A stretch of 64,000 nucleotides of DNA from Kappaphycus alvarezii (GCA_002205965.3 NADL03000554.1:186001-250000); one strand, 5' to 3'. Counted from the stretch's first letter, positions 31,311 to 41,587 are shown. Translations and numbers: made by a program. Notes: generated by a model not told the origin, from the sequence alone.

Positions 31311-31945
31311 CTTTGTAAACAAAGTTCTAATCCAAACAGTCCCTCAAGATATGAAATGGTTCCACTCATCAAATCCATTTGACTTTCCTTGAGTTCCCAG
31401 AATCTCGAACTCAGCTCTGGCAACCTTGGATACAAGGTTTCGGTGTCCGGTGACATAAGAACGTCTTTTAGGGCCATTAGATGGTAAAAAAGCACCCCAT
31501 GACAGATGAGTGCGTTGCTAAGAGCTTGAGAAAATGTTAGCTCTTCATTAAATATCGTTCTTACGAAATCAGTCGTGGGATGAAAGCCATTTCCTATATT
31601 TATAATAGCATTCCCATCCAAATTTCTGCGACAAAGCGGACATGAAGCTCTTAAATTTTGATTTTCGTCATAACAGAGAAGATCAAGAATACAGTGGAGA
31701 TGGAAGCAGTGTTCACACGGTGTCTTGATGGTGTTTGGGCCACTTAATGGTTCTAAGCATATAGCGCAATCTTCTACATTACTGCAAACATCTCCTCCAG
31801 GTTCGGTGTCGTTGAGTTCATTTTGGATGAGACTCAGTCTGCTCATAAAACGTAACATGTCCTCTTCGCAATTTTCGCATAAAGTCCGGAGGTTCCCGAG
31901 GCTGTCGGAGCTCAATTCATTTGCGTCAAGATAAAGGCCGGGCAT
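31304..31945 (-). CDS. RING-H2 finger protein A (probable E3 ubiquitin ligase)
   Basis: Intact 213-residue frame. The RING-H2 finger is complete: C60-x2-C63-x13-C77-x-H79-x2-H82-x2-C85-x16-C102-x2-C105, with CAICLEPL opening and CPLCRRN closing. It should bind two zinc ions and recruit an E2 ubiquitin-conjugating enzyme. An N-terminal Cys pair (TLCENCEE) and a C-terminal helical half (residues 110-213) have no known domain. No membrane segment is seen. The start is supported by the same ATG in copy B and a TATA box about 125 bases upstream. The last residue and stop come from an inserted 85-bp element. Confidence 0.85.
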   Translation of the reverse strand: MPGLYLDANELSSDSLGNLRTLCENCEEDMLRFMSRLSLIQNELNDTEPGGDVCSNVEDCAICLEPLSGPNTIKTPCEHCFHLHCILDLLCYDENQNLRASCPLCRRNLDGNAIINIGNGFHPTTDFVRTIFNEELTFSQALSNALICHGVLFYHLMALKDVLMSPDTETLYPRLPELSSRFWELKESQMDLMSGTISYLEGLFGLELCLQRG

Positions 31946-32069
31946 TAGTACTTTCCTTTGTATGGGTAGCAGGGAATGTTGTTAATTAGCAATAGCAGAT
32001 GAGGTTGGGGGTTCAACGATCTAGTTGGTTGTGTAGTGCGATTCATTTCCCAATTACCCTTTGCTGTTG

Positions 32070-32077
32070 CTTTTATA
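32070..32077 (-). promoter_or_regulatory. TATA box of RING gene A
   Basis: TATAAAAG on the minus strand, about 125 bases before the ATG, conserved in copy B at 37791-37798 together with the flanking GGTAATT word. Confidence 0.6.
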
Positions 32078-32225
32078 CCGAAAAGGACTCATCTTGTGAT
32101 ACTGATTTCTTGATCTTATCACACTCTGTTTTGATTCTCTGTATTTAATATGGTGAGTGAACTTCTAAAGTATAAAAATATTGACAAGAATTGCGGCTTC
32201 CGAAAAAATCCGTTCTCTTATTCCT

Positions 32226-32966
32226 TATAAGTGATAAATATATTCCTCTTATAAGAGATAAACGTGCTCCGATAACGTCATGAAGAAAATCATTCGGCAT
32301 AGAAACAGTACTTTGTTGTAGTTGTGGGATTTTGACTTCTGAGCCTTTATCACTAGAGTTCCTCCCCATCCCCTCCAACCCCCTTTCATCCGCGCGCGAG
32401 CACACGTGCGCGGAGCGCTCCCCCTCTTGCGCATTGGGAGTAGAGCCCGCAACCGGCTCGACCCTTTCACTCAACTTCCAACAATTAGAGAATTCTCTTC
32501 CCGCACGCCACGTTCATCTGGGGTACGTATCACAATACTCTCACCTTCGTTTTACTTCTTTTCGCGTCATTCACAGTCTCGTTGATCTCCACGCCCGGCG
32601 CTCCCCCTGCTTCTCGTTGCCAAGGCGATCGATTGGAACATCGACATCCCGACCGCGCTTTCTTCATCGCACCGCCCATCGGCTATCCACAGGCTCCCGT
32701 GTCCTCCGCTGACGAGGACAAAATTTCAAAATTCTGAACGGTCAATTTCCGCAGCACAGCATTGATTGCATTGCTGTATCAACTGACAGTGAAGCACGGG
32801 TGACAATTACAGTTTTGAACAAGGAGGTCTGAAGTGCATACCGACCGTACAGGACAGGAAGTCCCAAGGATTGGCACACTGTACAGTACAGTACTGTTCC
32901 CTATTGCCATTATGCCCCCGGTGCCCCCGCCAACGGAAGAACAACCAATCAACCCCTGGAACAACC
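32226..32966. other. No gene supported
   Basis: Composition switches to GC-rich at about 32340-32720, where frames on both strands are open without recognisable domains. It may be a fragment of a GC-rich non-LTR element or an untranslated region. GTACAGTACAGTACTGT at 32881-32896 is a small palindromic run. Confidence 0.35.
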
Positions 32967-33153
32967 ACAAATGGTGGTAGATCTTTATTTGTCGTACAAT
33001 GTCGCACAGAGGCGTGCGGAGGGTATTCATAAATTAACTACGGATGCGGGCGGCGGGTAGAAACTTGTCGCGCCTGCATTATTTGGAGACTAAATGCAAA
33101 ACGGGTAACGAAGTCGCGAGCTCCTGTTGAGGGGAGGAACCGCGACGGGAATG
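32967..33153 (-). repeat. 5'-truncated NLR-2 insertion
   Basis: Near-identical inverted copy of 30593-30775: the last residues (VTRFAFSLQIMQARQ), stop, 3' UTR and CCACC end. It abuts the start of NLR-3 at 33154. With 30593-30775 it forms a long inverted repeat about 2.2 kb apart. Confidence 0.75.
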
Positions 33154-33802
33154 GAACATGTACCCCACCTAGAGCACAGGCCGGTCGAGCGAAACAATGG
33201 CAATTGGTTTTCAGAGCGCACGATAGCAGGCCCCACCTCAACAAGGCCACTACCACATCCAGAGGTTTGTCCACTCTGCCAACCCCAAAAACACGAATGT
33301 AAACAGCCGCCAACCTGCTGGCATATCCTAGTAACACGCACCGCGTCGGATCCAAGCATGGGCAGCCAAAACTGACACCAGCACAGTAAGCTCAAGAGGT
33401 GCATCGCACAAGTGGGCTATTGGTACTGTGCTTACCACAACCAGTACATCGGCTCCAAGGTTTCCGGGCCAAGGGAAAACGGCCTCTTCGAGTTTTCATA
33501 CTCGAAATGCCCAAAATACACAGTCAACACGGCACCAAAGCAGTACAGGCCACTGGACAACACACAACTCCGCAGCCTCGTGACAACTACAGTACCCTCC
33601 CCGGTACCTGGTTCAGACGAGCTAGCTCCGCCAGCACCAAATAGGGTTTCCGCAGACCGCATTCCCCAACATTTCTAGCCCTGAGGCACCTCTGACAACT
33701 GCCACAAACACCAGGCCTACACCTCGACCTACACCAGACAATCCCGCGCCTCAGTGGCCTGCCGCAGAAATCCAAAAACCATCAAGCAACCACACGCAAC
33801 CG
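33154..33802 (+). pseudogene. NLR-3, N-terminal zinc-finger region
   Basis: Reads NWFSERTIAGPTSTRPLPHP, then CAYHNQYIGSKVSGP and SYSKCPKYTVNTAP in 33412-33540. These match NLR-4's first finger region. Pro/Thr-rich linker follows. In several frames. The fingers presumably bind DNA or RNA in an active element. Confidence 0.55.
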
Positions 33803-36636
33803 TTGCCCCGAGCTGATCAGGTTTTCACAACCCACATACCGGTGATTTGTCACATCCCGACACGGTTCCGGCCTGCCCTCAGTGAACACCTCTCAAAAGC
33901 TCTACAAGAAGCTGCACATGCGTGTGACGCGGGACAGGACGGCACGCTGGATGCACTAAGCAAAGTCTTTCTCTTCCCTTCAGTGATGCTCTGTAACACA
34001 ACGGGTTGGCAACTCCCAAACGGCGATGATGACGCAAGCGCTCACACCAATGCAGAAATATTCAGGGAACGGATCAGACTATGGAACGCGGGACAATACG
34101 ATACCCTCTGGCAAGCAGCGCTTGCCCAGTGCACCTACAGGGCCTCGAAAAAGCTGTCACAGTCAGAACAAAAGCAGGCGAACATCAGACGTGCGTTGAG
34201 CCTTGCCAGAGGGGGCGCTTACGGAAAGGCGGCGCAAGCACTAAACTCAATCGGCGTCCTCCGCAACACAAGCCGTATCTGACGCACTCCGTGGAAAACA
34301 CCCACAGGTAACCCCGGTAGCCCACGTGCCCAAGTTCGTTCCGCCTGCCTCCATCCCCCCGCCTACCAAAATCACCGCGAAGAGGTCCTTCGTGCAGTCC
34401 GCTCGTTCAAACCTGGCTCCGCTCCGGGCGGCTCCGGCCTTCGCCCCTCCCACCTCGATGAGTTGCTACGCGCTCCGTCTTCCTCTTCTCGTGGAGGAAT
34501 GCTGCATTCGCTTACCGAACTCGTCAATGTCCTAGCAGCCGGAAAAGCGCCACCCGCTCTGGCTCCGTGGATCGCGGGGGCACCACTTACCCCGCTTGCT
34601 AAAGCGGACATGACGCCCCGTCCCATCGCCGTCGGCGAGACACCGAGACGTTTGGTGAGTAGCTGCCTCATGTCGCAATCCTTTACAAAGGCGGCGAGCT
34701 ACTTACAACCAATCCAAGTTGGCATTGCGACGAGGGCCGGGGCCGATACCATTGTGCACGCCGTCCGACGAATGGTTAATACAGTTGGCAAGTCATCAGA
34801 TTTTGCGCTGCTTTCAGTGGATCTTAAAAATGCTTTCAATCTTTGCAGTCGATCTGCTTTTCTCGAAGCGGTTCAAACGCATTTTCCACAACTGCTGCGC
34901 TGGGTAATGTATTGTTACAACGATCCAGCACATTTGTGGACGGGTTTCGACACACTACGTAGTGTGACCGGTGTCCAGCAAGGCGACCCGCTCAGCGGCT
35001 TGCTCTTCGACATGGTTCTCCATAGGCTAACCTTGAGGATACAAGACATGCTGACGTTGTCGAACGGCGACAAAGAGGTCCAAGAGATATTCCTACAGCT
35101 GTGGTATCATGATGACGGCTACATAGTGGCCAAACATGCCTCTCTGTTGAAAGCTATCGCAATTCTGTCCTCTCCCGAGGCAAAGCGCCTCGGTCTACAC
35201 TTGGCACTTCCCAAGTGCAAAATATGGAGGCCCACGGCTCCAGACGAGGTCGTCACAGCCGCGTACCCCCCGGAGATCCAACAAGTCTACAGCGAGGGAA
35301 CTGCGGTCCTGAATGCGCCTATCGGCTCAAATGATTTCATGAGGCACTACTTCACCAACCACGTGCTCTCTCTGGAACCCTTTAAGCAGACCGTCACGGA
35401 ACTTCAGGATACACAGGTTTCCTTCCAGATTTTAAGAAACTGCTTAGGGGTATGTAAGTTGGGCTATCTCCCTCGGGTCGTGCCACCATCGTGCACCATC
35501 GAAGGAGCCACCTATTTCGACAAGCCGATGGAACAGTCGATAAGGACTTTGGCAGGAGGCGTCCTTGATAGCACAGTCTTTCGGGAGCTGCAACTCCCGC
35601 TCAAACAAATTGAGGAGAAAAAGTCTACATTAGGAATCGGCCTTACATCAGCCAAAGACATCGTCGCAGCCGCCTTCCTCGCATCTAGCTCACATACAAA
35701 CAAGCTAGGTGAGCGATGCCTGCCGTCTGCAGTGAGCGACTTGGCAACTTACGAGGAGGCCAAGATGGCATCCACTCAATGGAATTCATCTTGCCGCCCG
35801 GTCGACAGGCTCCCATTCAGACGATTTTGTTCCAACCCTCCATCGCAAAAGACACTGACTGACGCAGCCCATGCTGCAATATATGAAGAGCTTCCGGTGG
35901 GTAGTTGCCGTACACAGGCCTTCAGGGCCTCAATGAGTCTCCCAGGTGCCAAGTAATGGGTCCATTGCCCTCCTACAACAGGCTTGAATACCGCAATAGG
36001 CACACGACATTTCTTGGTGTGGTTCAAATACTATTGCCAAGCCCCGCTCTTCGAGCCAGGGAGACCTTGTCAAAGAGTCGGATGCACGGAAACCGTGGAC
36101 GTCCACGGCGACCACTTGATCCACTGCAGGTACGGAGCGCAACGGGTCGTCCGCCACGATGACCAAGTCACCCTACTAAGTAACGACCTGAGCCTAGGCG
36201 CAAGGCATCCTGCTGTCGAGCGCCGGTCGCACGGGGAACACAAAACAAGGCCGGACATCAGGGCGACGGGCGCCACCGGCGGTACCGATTACTTCGATGT
36301 GGCCTTCGTGAACCCACTGGCCCCTTCTCACCTCAGAATGAGAACCTTCGACCCCTTACCAGCTTGAACGCAGCCCATGCGGACAAGCTACGAAAATACC
36401 AGGGATTCTTAGCCAGCTTACCTGGAAGGAACAGACTCGTGCCCGTTCCTATCTCCACACTTGGATGGTGGTATCCCGAAGCGTTCCGCCACATCACGGA
36501 GGTAGCCCGAGCGGTCGCCAACCAAGCCCTGGACCAATACTCCAGGGTGAGGACAATTCTCCTCCAAAGACACGCGGCGTTGATGGTCACCTCCAACGCA
36601 GCTTGCTTGTCAACCGGTCTACCAGCTACTTTCTAG
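33803..36636 (+). pseudogene. NLR-3: non-LTR reverse transcriptase with restriction-like endonuclease
   Basis: Best-preserved non-LTR ORF here. 33803-34282 encodes the pre-RT region (AALAQCTYRASKKLSQSEQK, GKAAQALNSIGV). 34463-35956 is the RT: motif A FALLSVDLKNAFN near 34800, motif B QQGDPLSGLLFDMVLH near 34975, motif C YHDDGYIVA near 35104, then LGLHLALPKCKIW. In-frame stop TAA at 35954-35956 separates it from the endonuclease part: a Cys/His cluster (CQRVGC...HGDHLIHC), RHDDQV, RPDIRATGATGG and DYFDVAFVNPL near 36230-36315. A frame change near 36358 leads to the C-terminal tail ending at 36636 (QRHAALMVTSNAACL). One stop and two frame shifts disable it. This tail is what recurs across the window. 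Confidence 0.87.
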
Positions 36637-36749
36637 TTGGTACACACGCTCAAGCACTTGCAATATAGGTCCTGCCAATGGTTTCATTACAAGTACAGAG
36701 GACTCCCAACCTTTCCATTTCTCACAGTAAACCAACCCAATTCCCCCCT
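36637..36749. repeat. NLR-3 3' end and second copy of the 85-bp repeat
   Basis: After the NLR-3 stop, the 85-bp repeat (TATAGGTCCTGCCAATGG to CAATTCCCCCC) lies at about 36664-36748. It then joins the duplicated segment that carries RING gene B. In copy A the same repeat sits inside the gene's 3' end, so the two insertions are independent. Confidence 0.6.
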
Positions 36750-37024
36750 TTTATGCTTTGAAATTAAGAAAAGTTTAGCATGGCCTTGAGTTGCCCCTAG
36801 GAACTGAATTTCTGAACTGACCCAGTATTGCCTAAGGTACAATCTGCTGCTACTCTTCTCTGGTTTGAAAGCAGCGAGGATCTGAAAGCATCCCTCACTG
36901 TAATGCAAGGTAGCTCCCATTGCACACATTTATTACGAGTCAATTTTTTTCCGTATAGATTCTAACGTTGTTGTTGGTAGTGGATTTATGATAAATCTGG
37001 ATTAGGCAAGAACATTACATACCC

Positions 37025-37663
37025 TTACCTTTGTAAACAGAGTTCTAATCCAAATAGTCTCTCAAGATATGAAGTGGTTCCCTTCATCATATCCACTTGA
37101 CTTTCCTTGAGTTCCCAGAATCTCGAACTCAGCTCGGACAACCTTGGATACAAGCTTTCGTCGTCCGGTGACATAAGAATGTCTTTTAAGACCATTAGAT
37201 GGTAAAAAAGCACCCCATGACAGATGATTGCGTTGCGAACAGCTTGAGAAAGTGTTAGTTCGTCAGTAAATATAGTTCTTAAGAAATCAGCCGTTAGATG
37301 AAAGCCATTTCCTATATTTATAATAGCAATCTTATCCAAATTTCTGCGACAAAGCGGACAGGAAGCTCCTAAACTCTGATTCTCGTCATAGCAGAGAAGT
37401 TCAAGAATGCAGTGAAGGTGGAAGCAATGGTCACACGGTGTCCTGATGGTGTTTGGGCCACTTAATGGTTCTAGGCATATAGCGCAATCTTCGACATTAC
37501 TGCAAACATCTCCTTCAGGTTCGAGGTGCTTGAGATCATTTTGAATGAGACTGAGTGCGCTCATAAAATGAAACATGTCCTCTTCGCAATTTCCGCATAA
37601 AGTGCGGAGGTTCCCGAGGCTGGCGGAGCTGAATTCATTTGGGTCATGATAAGGGGCGGACAT
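37025..37663 (-). CDS. RING-H2 finger protein B (probable E3 ubiquitin ligase)
   Basis: Intact 212-residue frame, paralogue of RING A at clearly over two thirds identity by eye, with all eight zinc ligands at the same positions (C60 to C105). Differences cluster in the N-terminal 50 residues and scattered C-terminal positions; the C-terminal LFGLELCLQR is kept. The gene ends at its own TAA and shows the pre-insertion arrangement of the site that was altered in copy A. Two intact frames amid decayed neighbours suggest purifying selection. Substrate and cellular location are unknown. Confidence 0.87.
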   Translation of the reverse strand: MSAPYHDPNEFSSASLGNLRTLCGNCEEDMFHFMSALSLIQNDLKHLEPEGDVCSNVEDCAICLEPLSGPNTIRTPCDHCFHLHCILELLCYDENQSLGASCPLCRRNLDKIAIINIGNGFHLTADFLRTIFTDELTLSQAVRNAIICHGVLFYHLMVLKDILMSPDDESLYPRLSELSSRFWELKESQVDMMKGTTSYLERLFGLELCLQR

Positions 37664-37790
37664 TATTAATTTCCTTTGTATGGGTTGCAGGGAATGTTGG
37701 TAATTAGCAATAGCAGATGAGTTTGAGGGGGTTCAACGATCTTTTTGGTTGTCTAGTGCCATTCATTTTCTAATTACCCTTTTACTGTTG

Positions 37791-37798
37791 CTTTTATA
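37791..37798 (-). promoter_or_regulatory. TATA box of RING gene B
   Basis: TATAAAAG on the minus strand, about 130 bases before the ATG, at the same place as in copy A. Confidence 0.6.
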
Positions 37799-38119
37799 CC
37801 GAAAAGGAGTCATCTTGTGATTACTGAGTTCTTGATCTTATCACACTATATTTTGATTCTCGGTACGTAATATGTTGAGTGAACTTTTAAAATATCAAAA
37901 ATCGACAAGAATTGCGGCGTCGGAAAGAATTCGGTGTCTCTTGTTCGTCAAAGAAAAAAATCTAAGATCTTTCAAAACTCAAAAGCTCTTGAGAAACGAG
38001 TTAAAAAATCAAAAAACATCGCTGTCTTCCAACTTTTACTTCTAGTGTCCGGCTGAACTAGTCTATACTATGCTACGACATAACTTTAAAGTTTCCTCCC
38101 TTTCCCGTTTTTTTGGCCT

Positions 38120-38225
38120 TTATCTCATTATTCTGCGGATACTCGATAGCAATCATTCATTTGCAAAATCTATGTGCAGTTTTTTTCCTTTATTCTGCTT
38201 ATTTTCGGTTTTCTGCTCTCGTAGT
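38120..38225. repeat. Old dispersed repeat, copy 2
   Basis: Partner of 16985-17095: TCTCATTATTCTGCGGATAC, TTCATTTGCAAAATCTATGT and a T-run. It lies immediately before a non-LTR 3' unit. Confidence 0.5.
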
Positions 38226-38234
38226 TTACGATCC

Positions 38235-38400
38235 CTCTGAAAGGGGGAACGTTTGGGTGTTTTACTCTCGGAAGATATATCCGACCTATCCCATGATTTT
38301 CCAGACAACCATAATCGACCCAAAAAGGGTATACCGACACAATAGTGGGGAAGAAACTCTGAAAGAGAACGATTTTCGCTGCATTTAATATCTTCCTTTG
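38235..38400 (-). repeat. NLR-3-like 3' unit
   Basis: GGGGGAACGTTTGGGTGTTT, TCTCGGAAGATATATCCGAC and GGGTATACCGACACAATAG match the unit at 7927-8045. It lacks the coding end. Confidence 0.65.
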
Positions 38401-38499
38401 ACTAGACCATTCTGGGTCTTTCAATTGCCAAATTCAAAAAGGTGGTCCTAGTAAAGAATTTGTAATGACCTTCCCTTCGCGTTTTTTGGAGCTAGCCGA

Positions 38500-38733
38500 G
38501 GGATGGCCTTCATCGTACAAGGCTGGACATGTTGCCCTGATCAGGGCAATATGAAGCACTGGAGCCAGGGATTTCTTCGATGTCACTTTTGTAACCCCAG
38601 TCGCGCCATCCAACAGGAGAGTCGCACCTTTAAGCCGCCCTTATCGCTCAACGCGGCAAAGGCTGCAAAGTATAGAAGATATAAATCTATTATCGCGACC
38701 GCTGCCCGAAACCGGCTCATGCCTATTGTTTAG
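38500..38733 (+). pseudogene. NLR-3-like C-terminal fragment
   Basis: Reads MAFIVQGWT, then in another frame FDVTFVTPVAPSNRR, then LSLNAAKAAKYRRYKSIIAT and AARNRLMPI, corresponding to the endonuclease end and tail of the family. Frame changes and a stop break it. Confidence 0.6.
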
Positions 38734-38827
38734 AATTTTATACATCTACAGTGACATCGTCAACATTTCATGGCTATGCAAAATGCATCATTTCATGCTT
38801 GAACTCTAATTAGCTCACTGTCGTGCT

Positions 38828-38994
38828 GTAAATGGGGGTTAATTTACTGCGGTAGATACGTGGGTTGGTATCCAGTAAATTTGTACCGAAGCGTAGATAT
38901 CGTATCATTGTCAAGCCAATTGCGAAACCGTACGATGCGTCGAAAGTTGTGAATGGCACTCCAATCTACCAGAAGGTGGAAGGGAGGCCGTGCT
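38828..38994. mobile_element. Short non-autonomous insertion (167 bp) with 11-bp target duplication, copy 2
   Basis: ACTGTCGTGCT directly flanks it (38817-38827 and 38995-39005). Body from GTAAATGGGGGTTAATTTAC to GGTGGAAGGGAGG, matching 8358-8520. Different flanks and different duplications prove two separate insertions. Confidence 0.8.
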
Positions 38995-39368
38995 ACTGTC
39001 GTGCTTAATTCAAGATTTTAATCAATTCGAAACTTGTTCTCTATTCTTCGAATTTTTATCGGAATTATCTCTTACTCTGATTGAACAAGGAAGCCGGTAT
39101 CAAGTTGAAGTTCATAGGCTGTATAAGTGTGCGTCATTTCTCGAGTTCAAAAATAAAGAAGCAACCAACAACCTTTATTAACCTTGCTTGTCAAAGCACC
39201 GCGATCGTTCGCACTGACGTGTATTCGTCCCCAACCAGCGTATATTCGCGATTTCTCCTTTAGTTCCTTCATTCTGTTACATCTACTGGAGAGTCCATTT
39301 CTACTCCCCGACATTTTCAACACTTGCAAGTTTATGGAAAAGGTTACCAATCTTCTTTTAATGCAAAC

Positions 39369-39577
39369 ATGAGTACTTCATCTTCGGCTACGAAGAAGGA
39401 TATGGAATTTTCGGATCAAGAGAAGGGTCGCATTGAAAAGGAACAAAGCCGCATCCCACGTGGAATCAGGAATATCGATCGAGTCTACGAACATTTGGAA
39501 GCATCACTGGAACTACCCAAGGATCAAATTCTGGATTCTTTGCAAAATGAGTTGACACCGGACGTTATGTTACAGAA
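39369..39577 (+). pseudogene. Unidentified short ORF cut by an LTR remnant
   Basis: ATG 39369 opens MSTSSSATKKDMEFSDQEKG and continues, Lys/Glu-rich, to ELTPDVMLQ. The frame then enters the reverse complement of LTR sequence near 39577. It resembles the start of a small soluble protein or a Gag, but I do not recognise it. Confidence 0.3.
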
Positions 39578-40588
39578 GGTACCAGGAAATGCATTAAAAC
39601 AGTTTGTGTTGATGACATACTCTAAAAAAAGATACTTAAGAAAATAAAAATCAATAGGGCCCTCTTATTTCCCATTCTCCAAGTCAAATCCAAAAAACTC
39701 CTCCAAAAATACCCATGCTGCCAAGCAGTCCCTACAAATATCTGCGAACGGCCCATAGCTCTCTCTCCCCTCCTGGGAGATATCTAAACTACTAAAGATA
39801 TATACATCCGGCTCCAGCGTCGGCACCACTTGTTCCATACTCTCCAGTTCAGGCCCCACCAGTCCAACACTATCCATGCCCCCTGTTCCCTCATCCACCT
39901 CGTCCTCGTCCTTGTCCTCATCCTCCTCCTCTTTCTATTCCTCCTCTTCCTCCTCTTCCTCCTCTTTGGCCTCCGCATCCTCCTCACCCTCCCCGTCATT
40001 AATCTCGTAGACCATTTCAGGGAGCTACCCACTCCTCGAAGGTCTCTCCAGCTCCATCTTCGATGTCCCACTCCCGCCCCTTTCCTACCTCCTCCGCCTC
40101 ATCCTCAATAAAAAGGCGACACACGAATTCGATAACCTTCTTTTTGGTTTGCCTGCGCAGGTAGTCCTCGCGGTCAGTAGGTCCGAAAGGGATTAGGGGA
40201 ATGGAGTCTAGGGGGCGGGGATGGCGATTTTTGGAAATGACTTTTGAGGGGAACAGATTATTTACTTGGGTATTCTTTGTGGAATGGGAGGCAATGGAGG
40301 GTGTTTTGGGTGTGTGTTGGGAAAGGGGTGATGAGAAAAATGATCGGGGACGTTTAAAACTTGGAATGAAGGGGGTTTAATAGGCCCCGGGGCAGGTTCT
40401 GTAGATTAGGAATAGGTAAAATAAATCTGTAAGGGATTTTGTAGTAGTGCATTTGCGCCCTTTTTCTCAAAAAGCGAATTTGGAGGAGGAAAAAAGCAAA
40501 AAGGGAGAAATATCTTGATTCGGGATCGATTCAGAGGGTTAGATATAGTATAAAAATATCTAGATAAAATGGAAGTAAATTTGGAGAG
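39578..40588 (-). mobile_element. Coding-U3-type LTR remnant
   Basis: Minus-strand relative of 19380-20395. It lacks the first 100 or so bases and everything from the TATA box on. It retains the AACCTGCCCCGGGG region and the complete course of the acidic-protein ORF. Confidence 0.8.
39664..40190 (-). pseudogene. LTR-encoded acidic protein, best-preserved subfamily-A copy
   Basis: On the minus strand: FGPTDREDYLRRQTKKKVIE (near 40190-40130), FVCRLFIEDEAEEVGKG, GETFEEWVAPE, then a Glu run, DEDKDEDEVDEGTGGMDSVG, LVGPELESMEQVVPTLEPD, FSSLDISQEGRESYG, CRDCLAAWVFLEEFFG and FDLENGK ending at a TAA near 39676. Only one single-base frame change (near 40020) and one TAG in the Glu run (near 39935) interrupt it. 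No known domain. The acidic low-complexity middle lies between two more conserved ends. Confidence 0.6.
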
Positions 40589-41189
40589 GACCGCGGTGAT
40601 GATAAGCAAGGCTCTGGGAGGACGAGGAAGGACCGGAACTATAAGCAAATTTGGACAAGGAGAGGTAGTACAGTAAACTAAAGTTCTGTAGATGACGGCG
40701 ACAAAAAATCGTTCCTATCAGCACGCGCCTAACATACTTTTCAAACGTCTTGAAAGACTTATTTGAGTCGAGTAAGGTTCTTTGTTCATAGATGTGAAAC
40801 GCAATAAAGGAGTTCAGCACTACACTTTCAAGGTTTAAAACGACCAGGTTCTGCTCCCACTTTAAATGAAACGTGGAAGACCGTAGCATTGCCATTTATT
40901 GCGTTTCCCCATCTTGTTGGTTTTTTGCTGTATACTGTACGGGGAGAATTTTTGGGTTACTTTAATGCATGGAAGATGTGTTCGGTTATATCCACGAGGC
41001 TAATAAGTTATGCGGGATAGGTCCTCGCTGACGGTGGATCGTGATTCAAAAGATTTAAACAAGTAAAGAACTCCATTTCAGAACATGCCGATTAGTAACT
41101 TTCTAAAACGAGAGCCGAGACTCCACCAAACTTCGGAAAGAGCCTTAGACCAAGGCATGGATCTCATAGGGCTCTTCATGGGCCTATTG
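40589..41189. other. No gene; one faint 3' unit
   Basis: About 40945-40995 (TTTTTGGGTTACTTTAATGC then ATGGAAGATGTGTTCGG) faintly resembles the non-LTR 3' unit. The rest has no recognisable content. Confidence 0.35.
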
Positions 41190-41392
41190 CAGCAAGGGGG
41201 GGGCGTTTGGGTGCTTTACTCTTGGAAAATATATCCGATCTATCCCATGGTTTTCCAGACAACCACAATCGACTAAAAAAGGGGATATCGACACAGTAAT
41301 GGGGAAGGAACTACGCTTCCTAAAATGCTACCTTCAGGCCAGCCATCAAGCAGGCCGCATTGAACATGACCGCTGCTGAAGCAAAGGAGGGG
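41190..41392 (-). repeat. NLR-3-like 3' fragment with coding end
   Basis: The minus strand has the last codons (SAAVMFNAACLMAGLKVAF then stop) and the whole 3' unit, ending in an unusually long C-run opposite 41197-41204. A close relative of 7915-8110. Confidence 0.7.
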
Positions 41393-41587
41393 GGCGTTGA
41401 GTGAAGAACATTTTGGGATTCACTGATAGTTTGTTGTTTAAAGCGAATTAAAACTATGTAGAGGATACCAGTCTCAGAGGCCGCGAGGAATGATTTGGTT
41501 CTTTCATTTTTGAAAAGTGCGGTTCGGCTATCCCCCGGTGTATGCTATACATACTCAGGATAATGGGTAATGTGATTCATGTGCCTA

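Larger units (their letters stand above)
30950..32225. repeat. Segmental duplication, copy A (RING gene and flanks)
   Basis: Matches 36750-37945 from AAGAAAAGTTTAGCATG-CC to GACAAGAATTGCGGC, covering downstream sequence, the whole RING gene and its promoter. The copies differ by scattered substitutions and by one 85-bp insertion in this copy. Confidence 0.85.
36750..37945. repeat. Segmental duplication, copy B (RING gene and flanks)
   Basis: Partner of 30950-32225, lacking the 85-bp insertion. NLR-3 and other sequence lie between the two copies. Confidence 0.85.

Noticed and set aside
32332..32712. 126-codon plus frame
   Set aside because: No recognisable content, and it begins in the upstream region of RING gene A; GC-rich chance frame is the simpler reading.
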